This document shows positions 1 to 8,578 of a stretch of DNA of 39,268 nucleotides, piece by piece. This stretch comes from Lachnospiraceae bacterium. Lineage in GTDB: Bacteria > Bacillota > Clostridia > Lachnospirales > Lachnospiraceae. A program made the translations under genes and the position numbers. The notes beneath the pieces are model-generated. The model was given only the letters and a program-made list of their open reading frames with translations. It searched no databases and was not told the DNA's origin. The stretch spans positions 1 to 39,268 of the forward strand of contig JAAWAC010000032.1 of assembly GCA_022791975.1 (NCBI GenBank). Direction: 5' to 3'. Each line of letters starts with the position of its first letter. The first letter of the stretch is position 1.

Positions 1-90
1 ATGGCAGTGGGAAGGTGGCTGCTGCCAGTTTTGCTCTGCGTTTAGAATTAAGGGCAGTAAAATCTTTATGAATTTCTATGATTTTCCAAT
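1..90. other. Left edge, possible 3' end of an upstream gene
   Basis: All three forward frames close within this edge or just after it, at 45, 71 and 109. The frame ending at 71 reads as an Ala/Arg-rich helical tail and looks the most like a protein C-terminus. Too little is present to choose a frame or name a product. No hairpin terminator is visible before the duplicated promoter region begins. Confidence 0.3.
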
Positions 91-216
91 TATTATCCAA
101 TCAAAATAAAAAATGGGCGCTACTAGTTACAAAACTCGGCTAGCATAGTGTAAAATTAAATCAAAAAAAGACAAGGAGGTTCTGAGAAAATGAATTAAAA
201 AACCATGTTGGAGAAG
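91..216 (+). repeat. Tandem duplication, copy 1 (promoter, RBS and start region)
   Basis: This stretch is repeated almost exactly at 218-342. It carries a promoter-like pair, a strong AAGGAGG ribosome site, and ATG at 190 followed by AAT and TAA, so reading stops after two codons. In copy 2 the third codon is CAA and the gene continues. The copies differ at only three places: one G missing from the copy 2 ribosome site, one A/G change before the ATG, and the T/C that makes the stop. Confidence 0.95.
127..156 (+). promoter_or_regulatory. Candidate promoter in repeat copy 1
   Basis: TTACAA at 127-132 and TAAAAT at 151-156 are 18 bases apart. A transcript from here would carry the two-codon minigene at 190-198 before reaching the second promoter. 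Confidence 0.45.
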
Positions 217-217
217 A

Positions 218-342
218 TATTATCCAATCAAAATAAAAAATGGGCGCTACTAGTTACAAAACTCGGCTAGCATAGTGTAAAATTAAATCAAAAAAAGACA
301 AGGAGTTCTGAGGAAATGAATCAAAAAACCATGTTGGAGAAG
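218..342 (+). repeat. Tandem duplication, copy 2 (functional start of first gene)
   Basis: This is the second copy of the 91-216 unit, one base shorter. It supplies the promoter, the ribosome site (AAGGAG at 299-304) and the first nine codons of the gene at 316. The unit ends inside the coding sequence, so the duplication took in the gene's 5' end and copy 1 is a truncated leftover. Confidence 0.95.
254..283 (+). promoter_or_regulatory. Candidate promoter in repeat copy 2
   Basis: This is identical to the copy 1 promoter: TTACAA at 254-259, an 18-base spacer and TAAAAT at 278-283. It lies about 33 bases before the start codon at 316 and is the likely main promoter of the first operon. Confidence 0.5.
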
Positions 343-1518
343 AAAGTTGAGGAGATAATCCGTTACTTAAGCGCTTCCTATATAGGTGCGAATGAGCAGT
401 TTCGGGAAGAGGATCAGCAGAGAATGGAGAAGGGGGAGCCATTTTCACAGGTTTTTTGTAAGGTTCCACTGGGAGAAGCAAAACGGCAGGTATGTTTCCG
501 AGCTGAGGATGTGAATGGGCAGGCGGAGGATAGTCCGGAAGAACAGGAGGGAATCAGCGTAGATGGTGATACCTTGCTTGAACAGCATGAGAGGATATTT
601 AACAGGGCAACACTCGCTATTAATGGAGGAGGCAGAGCCTCTGACAAAAGCTATAGCACAAGTGTAATCGTTCCGTTATTCAAGTATGGAACTTGTGCTT
701 CCAGGCTGGTTGCAAAGAGCTTGTATTTGAATACCATAAAATTATTTGTTCAGTTAACCTATTGGGACAATACGAATGATACGGAAATTTATAAGGGGAT
801 GGACGAAAAAAGATACTATAAAAAGTATGAGCAGGTGGACATTCCTTTCCAGTATATCAATCATGTGGGCAAAATAAAGGAATGTATACGGGACAAAGTA
901 AAGCCCTCCCTATGGCCACAGGAGACTGGTCCAGAGGGGATCCCCTTTGTGATGAACGACCAGGAAGAAATTGACATAGATATTATAGGATTTACTCTGG
1001 ACGCAGGAGCTCTCAGCAAAAAGCAGATAGGGAAATTAGCCTATCCTAATGATGAGATTGCAAGATATAAATCCTTCCGTTTGGACAAAGAGATCATATC
1101 CAGTGAAAAGGTGTATCATCAGGAAATACGAAGCCAGGTGGCCACGGAGTTTGCCAGATTCCTAGCATTGTATTGCTTATGTGGGGATATGGAATCCATG
1201 GAAAAGCTGATGGCAGCATATGAAGTACAGGACCTGGCAAAGGGCTTTGTATATAATATCTACGAAGAATGGGCTCTTAGGGAGGTTTATAAGCACTTGA
1301 AGGAGCATTCTCAACAGGTACGGGTAGACTGGACGAATCTGTTTTCCCAGGCAAACGGCCCGTATGGGGATTATTTTGTGGGAGTTAGCCCTACCATTGA
1401 GAGAGCAAAAGTTATGGAGCTGATACAGAGGCTTCGCAATAAATCCCAACTCTTAGCTAACGATGAGTTGTATTACAGAGTAATGGAGATCACACGGGAA
1501 TCAGGAGGAACTTGGTGA
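316..1518 (+). CDS. Hypothetical protein, first gene of accessory cluster
   Basis: The protein has 400 residues and no family I recognise. It appears soluble, with no signal peptide or membrane segment. The first 90 residues are very acidic. A Gly-rich GGGR motif lies near residue 105, and the C-terminal half looks helical. The start at 316 is the copy of the duplicated start region that stays open; AAGGAG lies 11 bases upstream. The stop overlaps the GTG start of the phosphoesterase by 4 bases (GTGA), which implies translational coupling. It heads a tightly packed run reaching 8349. Because it is the first gene behind the duplicated promoter, its dose may vary with repeat copy number (inference). 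A nuclease or structural role cannot be excluded; function is unknown. Confidence 0.85.
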   Translation: MNQKTMLEKKVEEIIRYLSASYIGANEQFREEDQQRMEKGEPFSQVFCKVPLGEAKRQVCFRAEDVNGQAEDSPEEQEGISVDGDTLLEQHERIFNRATLAINGGGRASDKSYSTSVIVPLFKYGTCASRLVAKSLYLNTIKLFVQLTYWDNTNDTEIYKGMDEKRYYKKYEQVDIPFQYINHVGKIKECIRDKVKPSLWPQETGPEGIPFVMNDQEEIDIDIIGFTLDAGALSKKQIGKLAYPNDEIARYKSFRLDKEIISSEKVYHQEIRSQVATEFARFLALYCLCGDMESMEKLMAAYEVQDLAKGFVYNIYEEWALREVYKHLKEHSQQVRVDWTNLFSQANGPYGDYFVGVSPTIERAKVMELIQRLRNKSQLLANDELYYRVMEITRESGGTW

Positions 1519-2321
1519 TTTATCTTACCGGCGATTGCCATGGAAGCTTTTCCCGCTTTGCCAGGAAGAAACGGGAAAGGCTTCCTTACAAATTTACGGA
1601 AGAGGATTTTCTCATTATATGTGGGGATTTTGGTCTTCTGTGGGCCAGGGACGAGGAATTTGCGTATCATTTGCGCTGGCTTTCCAGCCTGCCTTTTCGA
1701 ATTCTCTGGGTCCAGGGAAATCACGAGAATTATGACATGATTGCAGAGTATCCTCTGGAGCATTGGCAGGGAGGGAAGGTCCGGCATATGGTCAGGGACC
1801 GGATAATCCTTCTGGAGCGGGGCCAGATCTTTCAAATAGAAGGAAAGAAATTTTTTACCTTCGGGGGAGCCTCCAGCCACGACATCCAGGGCGGGATTTT
1901 AGACAGGGGCTCTCCAGACTTCCAAAGAAGGAAACAAAGAGCCCTTAAACAGGAGCTGCCCTACCGGATTCGCCACGAGTCCTGGTGGGAACAGGAGCTA
2001 CCCACGGAGGCGGAGATGCAGGAGGGAAGGGATCAGCTTTCCCGGGCTAGGTACCAGGTGGACTATGTGATTACCCACTGTCTATCCACAGGCATGCAGA
2101 AGAAGCTTGCGGGGTACTACGGGAATCTGGGCTCTAAGCTGTTTCCGCCGGATATTTTGACAGATTATTTTCAGGAGCTGGAGGAAAATCTTCAGTACAA
2201 ACAGTGGTTTTGCGGGCATTACCACGAGGATTTAAGGTTAGATAGCAAGCACAAAATCCTCTATCAAAAAATCCTCTGTTTGAGGGAGACTTGGGGAGCA
2301 GAAGAGGAGGGAAACCTATGA
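1515..2321 (+). CDS. Calcineurin-like metallophosphoesterase
   Basis: This is a 268-residue protein with the full two-metal phosphoesterase motif set: GDCHG near residues 6-10, GDFG around 37-40, GNHE around 68-71, a THC motif in the C-terminal third, and GHYHED near the end. The family hydrolyses phosphomonoesters or phosphodiesters using Mn or Fe ions; the substrate here cannot be told. The start is GTG at 1515, five bases after AGGAGGA; a TTG at 1512 is too close to the ribosome site. The gene overlaps its upstream neighbour by 4 bases and its downstream neighbour by 4 bases (ATGA), so the three are probably co-translated. Being sandwiched between unknown proteins and a KAP-type NTPase suggests a dedicated role rather than housekeeping (inference). 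Confidence 0.85.
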   Translation: MIYLTGDCHGSFSRFARKKRERLPYKFTEEDFLIICGDFGLLWARDEEFAYHLRWLSSLPFRILWVQGNHENYDMIAEYPLEHWQGGKVRHMVRDRIILLERGQIFQIEGKKFFTFGGASSHDIQGGILDRGSPDFQRRKQRALKQELPYRIRHESWWEQELPTEAEMQEGRDQLSRARYQVDYVITHCLSTGMQKKLAGYYGNLGSKLFPPDILTDYFQELEENLQYKQWFCGHYHEDLRLDSKHKILYQKILCLRETWGAEEEGNL

Positions 2322-3595
2322 AGGAAGAAAAGCGCAGAAAAATAGAGGCATGCACCAGGAAAGTCCGGGAAATCGTAGAAACGTATATAGACAAGGAAGC
2401 CAGGGGTAACACCGGACAACTCAAATTTTTAAATGGGCTACTCACTGGAAATCTGGCAGTTTCCATTGGAATTACTCTGAAAAAGGATTTCCGTTTCTGG
2501 AATTATCTGGAAAATAATTTTTTGAAGGATCGAGAGAGTATGTTCTCCTATTTTGATAATCAAAAAAACCTGGAGGAGTTTGCAAGGTCTCCGTATGTCG
2601 TGGGCTTGGAAAACGCGTGTGTGGACTTTTCTTCGGAGCTTGAAATGCCTCCTTATCTATTGCTAAGGAGGGCGCAGGAGGTAATGGAACAGGAGTGCAT
2701 CTCCTATCTTCGGACTTCCAGAGAAAGCGAGGATGAGATAGAGTTCTTGGGCGAGGATGAGGAAGAGCAGGTGGAGAATAGGGGCACAGACAGGGAAAGT
2801 GAGGAGACACACGGGGAAAAAAAGGAGGTGAAAAAAAGGAAGGTCCGGAAGGGAACGAGAAAAAAAGAGGCCTATGTAGATTGGCTGTTTAGCATAGCCA
2901 TTTATGAGATATTTCTCATCGAATACGGAAAAAGGCTGCCGGGGAAGAAAGACACGGCGGCAAGTATGGAAGAGCTGGAAACCATAGAGCAGCTTTTTCC
3001 GGATCTTATTTCCGGTCGGAATTCGGAGAAGGTACAAGAACAGATCCATGGATTTTGCGAAAGGGCTTGGGAATTTTATAAGGAGCTGTTGCGGGAGGAA
3101 TTTATTGTATTTTGTGAGCGCTGCTATATCCTGCACATCATGAATCTATGCGCTATGCTGCGGGTCATTACACTGATTGAGTTTGTAAAAGTCAGCAGAA
3201 ATCTAAATATAGATGATAGGAAAAGAAAAGTTAAGGCTGGGGATAGCACGGCATTGACTGAGGCTACGGACTGGCTTCTCAGGGAAAGCCATTTGGGAGG
3301 CTACTATTTGTTTACGGATGTGAAAAACAGCCGTAATCTGGATGTGTATGCCAGGAAATTACGGAACCTATGTCAGAAGTTCCAGATTTCTCCCCATATA
3401 TCCGGAAGTGAATCTTGTAAAGACTATGCAAAACACTCCCGTCTCAATGACAGGGATATGTACAGATATCTGGATGTGATAAAGAGACGAAGAAGCAAAA
3501 GTCCCGGGGAACTGGAGCGGGAGCTGTGGGAGGCCGCCATTCCCTTTTGTGCCCCTGTGATAAAGGCATTGGATGAGATTGGTCAGTTAAAGTGA
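2318..3595 (+). CDS. Hypothetical protein with charged linker
   Basis: This 425-residue protein of unknown family starts at the ATG that overlaps the previous stop (ATGA), with GAGGAGGG upstream; an in-frame TTG at 2291 lies inside the preceding gene and lacks support. Two helical halves are joined by an unusual linker (genomic about 2725-2870) that is first strongly acidic, then strongly basic with runs of Lys. Such linkers often separate domains or bind nucleic acid or partner proteins (inference). No membrane segment or catalytic motif was recognised. A 13-base gap separates it from the KAP-type NTPase start, so the two are likely co-expressed. Confidence 0.82.
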   Translation: MKEEKRRKIEACTRKVREIVETYIDKEARGNTGQLKFLNGLLTGNLAVSIGITLKKDFRFWNYLENNFLKDRESMFSYFDNQKNLEEFARSPYVVGLENACVDFSSELEMPPYLLLRRAQEVMEQECISYLRTSRESEDEIEFLGEDEEEQVENRGTDRESEETHGEKKEVKKRKVRKGTRKKEAYVDWLFSIAIYEIFLIEYGKRLPGKKDTAASMEELETIEQLFPDLISGRNSEKVQEQIHGFCERAWEFYKELLREEFIVFCERCYILHIMNLCAMLRVITLIEFVKVSRNLNIDDRKRKVKAGDSTALTEATDWLLRESHLGGYYLFTDVKNSRNLDVYARKLRNLCQKFQISPHISGSESCKDYAKHSRLNDRDMYRYLDVIKRRRSKSPGELERELWEAAIPFCAPVIKALDEIGQLK

Positions 3596-3608
3596 GGAGG
3601 TGCCTGTT

Positions 3609-5288
3609 ATGGAGAACTTTTTAAGTGAGGATTTGCCAAAGGAAACCAGGGGAAATGCAGTTCCAGATATGGATCCTTGCCTTGAATGGGAGAGTACCTG
3701 TTTTGCCAGCCCTTATGTGGAAGCATTGTGTTCATTTATTCGGGAATGCGATCCGCCGATTTTTCTGGCTATCCAGGGAGGCGCACGTTCTTGGGACTGG
3801 AAAAGTCACTTGCTGGGTGGGGTCAAGCAGCTTGAGAAAGAGGGGATCCGCTGCATTTGGTTGGATACCAGCAGTTATGGCAAGTATACCGGCCAGGGAG
3901 AAGATATGCCGGATTTTTCACAGAGGGGACTTACGAAAGGTTTTTGGGATAGTCTTGCAGCCGAAAAAAGGGAAGGGGACGCGCGTTTACTCTTTGTGGT
4001 TGACGGTTTGGATGAGCTTTTGCCGGTTGTGGTGGTGAAGCTTTTGGAGTTTTTAAAGGAATCCGTTTCCTATGAGAAGTGTGTAACACTTCTTAGTGTT
4101 GATAGAGAGGTGGTTTTTCAGGGAATCCGGGAAAAGTATGGGAACTGTGTTTCGGACAGGGAGGCAAAGAGACAGTATGATAGGCTGATACAACTTACTT
4201 TTCAGCTTCCTAAAGCCTATTATCAGGAGCAGATTGCAAAACAGTTTTCTGTTCGTAGCTTTTATGACAGAGAGTGGTATTTGAAGGCAGTGTATTTGCT
4301 GACAGAGGGGAGCTTCCGAGATGTGAAGCGCCTGTATCAGGCCTTTTTATTGATGGATAAGGTGGCCCAGAGGAGAGGAATCTACGGGAAGGGAGAGCAG
4401 GAGAGGGAGAAACAGAAAAAATGTATGTTTCTTCTTTCTGGGATACAGCTTTTTTATCCGGAGATGTATGATCATATTACTTTTTCCGTTTCTTTTGATT
4501 TTATCAAGCGGTTGATAAATAAAGAAAACCGGACTCATATGAGATGTGTCTTAGGGGATCTCCATTTTCCACAGTCGGAAGCATGGACCGGGTGGTTTTT
4601 GGATGTGATGATACTTTTTGGTTCCTTTCTGGAGGAATATATAGGAAGTGGCCAGAACTTGGAGGACCCATCCTTTCTGCGTGTGGAGGATGTTTGCCGA
4701 ATGGTAAGGCTGGATAGGGGAGAGGTTTATATACAGCCGGAATCAGACAGAAATTTTAGGGAAGGGAAGGAGGGAGAGACGGCTGAGATTTGTACTCTCC
4801 AGGAAATGTATTTATTTCACAAGATGGATCAGGTGTTTTCCTCTTACTTTCACAAAAAAGATCAAAGCCCGTGGGACCGGAGACATTTGGAATGCAGGTA
4901 TTACAAGCGTGGAACGTCCAGTTGGAACTGGCTGTTTGGCATTCGGTTTACCAAGAATGCAGTCTTTCCCACCGCATATTTTCGGGAAGAGCTGTTTTGG
5001 GAAGAGCTGTTTCAGGAAGGACATTTCGAACATGGGGAGCTTTTGAGGCTTCAGAAGGATCTTTCCTTCTGGTATGGGAAGCTTCAAGAAGAATATGGAA
5101 AGAGATCCTATGGGGACAAGGACTTTACAGGAAATGAATTTCTAATATACAGTGAGCAGCAGGCCAATCTGTTTATGGAGGGGATTTTGCGTATTTTTGC
5201 AGTGGATGACATCTTTGGAGATCCCCTTCACTCCGGAGACGAAGAAATAGAAGACCTAGAAGAGCTGTTTCGAGACGCTGACTTCTAA
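3609..5288 (+). CDS. KAP-family-like P-loop NTPase, degenerate Walker A
   Basis: This is a 559-residue protein. The region around residues 50-230 follows the KAP layout: a nucleotide-binding loop after a hydrophobic strand, an aspartate-ended strand with D132-G-L-D-E, then a leucine-rich helix, a strand ending in VDRE and a basic segment before a leucine/proline strand. The Walker A position reads GGARSWDWKS, with K65-S66 kept and the glycines lost, so ATP hydrolysis may be impaired. KAP NTPases are STAND-like; PifA of plasmid F, a phage-exclusion protein, belongs to the group. No obvious membrane hairpin is present, though many KAP proteins have one. The start at 3609 is chosen because GAGGAGG at 3594-3600 is well spaced; a GTG at 3600 overlaps that site. 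The assignment is by motif only. Confidence 0.6.
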   Translation: MENFLSEDLPKETRGNAVPDMDPCLEWESTCFASPYVEALCSFIRECDPPIFLAIQGGARSWDWKSHLLGGVKQLEKEGIRCIWLDTSSYGKYTGQGEDMPDFSQRGLTKGFWDSLAAEKREGDARLLFVVDGLDELLPVVVVKLLEFLKESVSYEKCVTLLSVDREVVFQGIREKYGNCVSDREAKRQYDRLIQLTFQLPKAYYQEQIAKQFSVRSFYDREWYLKAVYLLTEGSFRDVKRLYQAFLLMDKVAQRRGIYGKGEQEREKQKKCMFLLSGIQLFYPEMYDHITFSVSFDFIKRLINKENRTHMRCVLGDLHFPQSEAWTGWFLDVMILFGSFLEEYIGSGQNLEDPSFLRVEDVCRMVRLDRGEVYIQPESDRNFREGKEGETAEICTLQEMYLFHKMDQVFSSYFHKKDQSPWDRRHLECRYYKRGTSSWNWLFGIRFTKNAVFPTAYFREELFWEELFQEGHFEHGELLRLQKDLSFWYGKLQEEYGKRSYGDKDFTGNEFLIYSEQQANLFMEGILRIFAVDDIFGDPLHSGDEEIEDLEELFRDADF

Positions 5289-5346
5289 AAAAGCAAGGAA
5301 CTTTCCCCTCAGTGCTGCCGCGCAGCGATTTCAATAGGAGATTTTT

Positions 5347-6099
5347 ATGTTTGAGTTAAAAAAATGGCGTTTGGGATTTTACAGAGAAAGAATGGTAGGC
5401 TATGGGGAGTGCTTTGGGAATCCCCAATTTCCCGATGGATTTCCCGTTCATACCTCGCGGATTCTGGAGATCATGGTCTGTCAGGAGAAAAAAGAGCTTC
5501 GGCTGCATACTCACTCTGGCAGCTGTTACCGGGCAGCCTTTGTAGAGCTGGATCCTTATGATATAGAAAAGACCAGGGAAGTTCTGAGAAGTATGAAGGT
5601 AGACGTAGACCTGGCGGAATGTCTTACACTTGGGAGCAAGAGAGCGGAGGATGAGAGGCTGTGTCTTGAGAAGCAGCTTTTATCGGGGGATTTGTATATA
5701 AAGATGCCGGGTGGGTTTATGATTGATGAGGCATATTTTAAAAAGGGAGATGGAGCTGTAGTTCCTATTTCCGTAACACGGCATGTGTCCACCTTTTCCC
5801 GGGACAGCATCCTGGTAACAGATTGGGAGCAGGGCTTGTGTGACTTTCGAATTTTTCCTGTGGAGCTCTGTGAATGGCTGGATGAGTCCAGCTCTATGGT
5901 GAAAGCTTATCACTGGTCAAACGGACTGAACACGGTCAGCATTGAAAATACAGGAGATGATTTTGAATTCCAAGGCGCTAGGGGGAATATTATGTGCAGA
6001 AGGGGAACCGTTACCATTATCAAAAAGGAGGATTTTACTGGAGAGTGTTTGATTTCTCCTGATGTGGTCGATGGGAAAAGTTGCATATTTAGAAAATAG
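5347..6099 (+). CDS. Hypothetical protein, beta-rich
   Basis: This is a 250-residue protein of unknown family. The N-terminus has GYGECFGNPQF and an HTSRI motif, followed by alternating strands. The C-terminal third is beta-rich with several Gly turns, suggesting a sandwich or barrel. There is no signal peptide, so it is probably cytoplasmic. The start ATG follows AGGAG by six bases. It is separated from the KAP-type gene by 58 bases that contain a small GC hairpin (GCTGC/GCAGC) but no T tract, so read-through is expected. A 20-base gap to the next gene suggests a shared transcript. Confidence 0.8.
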   Translation: MFELKKWRLGFYRERMVGYGECFGNPQFPDGFPVHTSRILEIMVCQEKKELRLHTHSGSCYRAAFVELDPYDIEKTREVLRSMKVDVDLAECLTLGSKRAEDERLCLEKQLLSGDLYIKMPGGFMIDEAYFKKGDGAVVPISVTRHVSTFSRDSILVTDWEQGLCDFRIFPVELCEWLDESSSMVKAYHWSNGLNTVSIENTGDDFEFQGARGNIMCRRGTVTIIKKEDFTGECLISPDVVDGKSCIFRK

Positions 6100-6119
6100 A
6101 GTGATAAGGAGATCATAAT

Positions 6120-7430
6120 ATGGTACGCATTAAATTATTTACATTCGAGGAATGGATTCGGGCTATGGACGTTCCAAAGGAGAACCCTCTACCAGTGGAG
6201 AGCTTTGAAAGGCTTTTGCAGCGCTATCTGGAAGAGGAAACAGAAACGCCGCCTTTTCGGGATGAAGAAAGCTTGGGATTTCTTAAAGGAGGAGGGCTTA
6301 CTTTTGTGTCGGATGACGATTGGTATTCGGTTTATGGGGAGGGAGCCTTGGGGAGGGAAAGGGATTCTATTACCAATATACGAAAATGGATGAAATTCGC
6401 CTTGACTGCCATTTATTATTCCAGACAAGAGAGATATACATGGATGGATGGCACTTGTGTTCCTTATGAATGGGCATGGAATTTGCTCTCCCAGTTGCCT
6501 TTTGATATTCTGGTTGCTGTAAGAGTTGAGAATATAAGGGGTATCATGAGTATTTTCCTTGGCTTTTCTGTGTTTTCTCCCTGCAGGATTGTAAACTACC
6601 CATACAGAAAGCAATCTATTGAGGTGACAATAGATGAATTTAGAATTAATGATGATTTTTACACAAGGGTTCCGGAAGGACGGGAGAACAATACAAACTA
6701 TGGGCTTCATATGGGAAAGGATGGGAGGTACTACTCAAACTTTATAGGAATAGAGTATGCGTTCCAGTATTACTGGAAAAATGATGTGGAGGGGCTGATA
6801 CGATATATTGAGGAAAAGTATCCGGACAGAATCCAGCTGGGAGAGGTGCGTGAGATCTATAATACTTTTACCTTAGCCAAAGCACTGGGGATTGCTGATA
6901 GCTCCGTGATTGCACTAAGATATTGGAACTGTAAGAATTGTATTGAGAAGGCCCTGGAGGATGGCAGAATCAGTGACCTGCAGTATGAGGAATTCCTTGT
7001 AAACGCGCGGCAGGGGGAGGACTATAAAAACTATGTGTATTATCGGGATACCTTTCAATTTATCAGTCATCTGACCGTTGCGCCAAAAGAGACGTTGTGT
7101 CGAAAGCTGCCTGTTATGATGGTGGACAAAAATTATGACGGAACCTATAGGATTCATGGATCCTTGACAGTAAAATATCCTGAATTTGAGGAATGTATTT
7201 GTGATGTGGTGGAGGAGCGCAGTCCAGATAGGGAGCGGGTCATACTGGTGGTGGATGTGGAGGAGCTTTTAGACTCCGCCGAAGATGTGGACCAGGCGGT
7301 CTATGGCTTTCGGCTTTTGCAGGACAGCCTGGAAATCTTCGACAAATATGAGGCTGTGCAGCTGTTTGGACGGGCACTTAAGGAGGCCTATACCTCTAAA
7401 TCCTGCACCATAAGCCAGGAATTCTATTAA
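6120..7430 (+). CDS. Hypothetical protein of accessory cluster
   Basis: This is a 436-residue soluble protein, acidic and rich in Tyr and Trp, with no family I recognise. The first 70 residues carry a helical EEW/LLQRYL segment. The middle holds a long aromatic-rich region, and the C-terminus has a strand with VVDVEELL followed by helices. The ATG at 6120 is preceded by AAGGAG. Base composition appears somewhat AT-richer than in genes right of 8500, as for the other members of this cluster, which fits an accessory origin (estimated by eye). It sits between the beta-rich protein and the second phosphoesterase. Confidence 0.8.
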   Translation: MVRIKLFTFEEWIRAMDVPKENPLPVESFERLLQRYLEEETETPPFRDEESLGFLKGGGLTFVSDDDWYSVYGEGALGRERDSITNIRKWMKFALTAIYYSRQERYTWMDGTCVPYEWAWNLLSQLPFDILVAVRVENIRGIMSIFLGFSVFSPCRIVNYPYRKQSIEVTIDEFRINDDFYTRVPEGRENNTNYGLHMGKDGRYYSNFIGIEYAFQYYWKNDVEGLIRYIEEKYPDRIQLGEVREIYNTFTLAKALGIADSSVIALRYWNCKNCIEKALEDGRISDLQYEEFLVNARQGEDYKNYVYYRDTFQFISHLTVAPKETLCRKLPVMMVDKNYDGTYRIHGSLTVKYPEFEECICDVVEERSPDRERVILVVDVEELLDSAEDVDQAVYGFRLLQDSLEIFDKYEAVQLFGRALKEAYTSKSCTISQEFY

Positions 7431-7482
7431 GGATTGGATAAAAGGGCATGCAGATGCGAAGCTTATAATGAAGGAGGGAAGC

Positions 7483-8049
7483 ATGATTTATTACACGGGG
7501 GATTTACATCTGGGCCATGCCAATGTAATTAGGCATGATCAAAGGCCCTTTGCCACCTGGGAGGAGATGGACCAGGTGCTGATAGAAAACTGGAACAATA
7601 GAGTGACTGACACGGATCTGGTTTATATTGGTGGAGATCTGATCTATAAAAGTGAAAGGCCGGCGGAGTGGTATCTGGAGCAGCTAAAGGGCATAAAATT
7701 TCTTATTGTGGGGAACCATGAACAGGCTATTCTTGACAGCAAAAGGGCTCGCAGCTATTTTGAGGCCATAGATAAGATGATGCATATCACAGATGGGAAA
7801 AACCAGATCTGCATGTGTCATTTTCCCATTGCAGAGTGGAATGGGTATTACAGGAAGCATTATCATATTTATGGACATATTCATAAGGACAGGGGCAGAA
7901 CCTTTCAGTTTATGTGCCAGGAGTCCAGGGCCTTAAACGCAGGCTGTATGATAAATGGATACCGGCCTGTGACTTTTAAGGAGCTTATGGAAAATAACCA
8001 GTTGTTTCAGAAAGAGGCAATGAAGGCTGGTGAGGGAGAACATGTTTGA
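7483..8049 (+). CDS. Small calcineurin-like metallophosphoesterase
   Basis: This is a 188-residue phosphoesterase, shorter than and distinct from the one at 1515. It has GDLHLGH near residues 6-12, then RPF, a WN motif, GGDL near residue 51, GNHE near residue 77, a CHFP motif and GHIH towards the end. These supply the usual two-metal ligands. The subfamily pattern (RPF after the first Asp/His pair) is common in phage and mobile-region phosphoesterases, but the substrate is unknown. ATG at 7483 is preferred because AAGGAGGG at 7471-7478 lies just upstream; an ATG at 7468 would put the ribosome site inside the gene. A 52-base gap separates it from the preceding gene. Confidence 0.85.
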   Translation: MIYYTGDLHLGHANVIRHDQRPFATWEEMDQVLIENWNNRVTDTDLVYIGGDLIYKSERPAEWYLEQLKGIKFLIVGNHEQAILDSKRARSYFEAIDKMMHITDGKNQICMCHFPIAEWNGYYRKHYHIYGHIHKDRGRTFQFMCQESRALNAGCMINGYRPVTFKELMENNQLFQKEAMKAGEGEHV

Positions 8050-8070
8050 AATAATTAGGAGGCGATACAG

Positions 8071-8349
8071 ATGATAAAATTTGGGGAGCTACGGAATTAT
8101 ATTTCCAGGATCGACCGGGTATCAGTCTGTATGAAGGATGATTTTAGCTATGAAAATTTCAGGTATATCAGAGAGGTTCCCAAAAGCTATGATGAATATC
8201 AGGTCTATGGCATAGGGCAGATAGAGAGTGAATTTTTAATAGCAGAGGCTTTTTCCTTTGAGATAGAGGGGAGGCAGATAAATAAAACAATGTTCTTGGC
8301 TCCGTGTATAGAGATTATGCTTGACAGGAAGGAAGAGCCTCAGGTATAG
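8071..8349 (+). CDS. Small hypothetical protein
   Basis: This is a 92-residue protein beginning MIKFGELRNYISRIDR, with a YGIGQIESEF segment in the middle. Similar short proteins occur, as I recall, in Clostridia genomes without a known role. The ribosome site AGGAGG is well placed. It is 21 bases after the phosphoesterase and is the last gene of the accessory run; a new promoter follows for efp. Confidence 0.7.
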   Translation: MIKFGELRNYISRIDRVSVCMKDDFSYENFRYIREVPKSYDEYQVYGIGQIESEFLIAEAFSFEIEGRQINKTMFLAPCIEIMLDRKEEPQV

Positions 8350-8414
8350 AGGCCATGAAGCAAATAGTAGGAATTCACAGAATCTATGGTTCCAGAAAAA
8401 AATAACAAATATAG

Positions 8415-8441
8415 TTGAAATCCCGGCAAATTTATTATAAG
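8415..8441 (+). promoter_or_regulatory. Candidate promoter for efp
   Basis: TTGAAA at 8415-8420 and TATAAG at 8436-8441 are separated by 15 bases, slightly short for a vegetative promoter. The leader that follows can fold: CGCAG at 8489-8493 pairs with CTGCG at 8508-8512, flanked by GCCTC at 8463-8467 and GAGGC at 8512-8516. Confidence 0.45.
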
Positions 8442-8578
8442 ATAAATACGGCTAGTGTACTGGCCTCAGGAAATGCCTTTATGGTTCACGCAGGATAAGG
8501 ATTCACTCTGCGAGGCAGATTTGATTTATATCTTCCGTGGCAGATCATGGGGGAAAAACAATAGGAGGAATAGTCAGA

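Noticed and set aside
205..270. A 21-codon open frame from the internal ATG of repeat copy 1
   Set aside because: It runs from the truncated gene start into duplicated promoter sequence, has no ribosome site of its own, and is explained by the duplication.
4981..5020. Short direct repeat GGGAAGAGCTGTTT in the KAP-like gene
   Set aside because: It encodes a repeated EELF pair within a helix, is only about 14 bases, and has no sign of slippage.
8537..8578. Longer EF-P start at GTG 8537
   Set aside because: The added residues are outside the family, and the well-spaced AGGAGGA supports ATG 8579.
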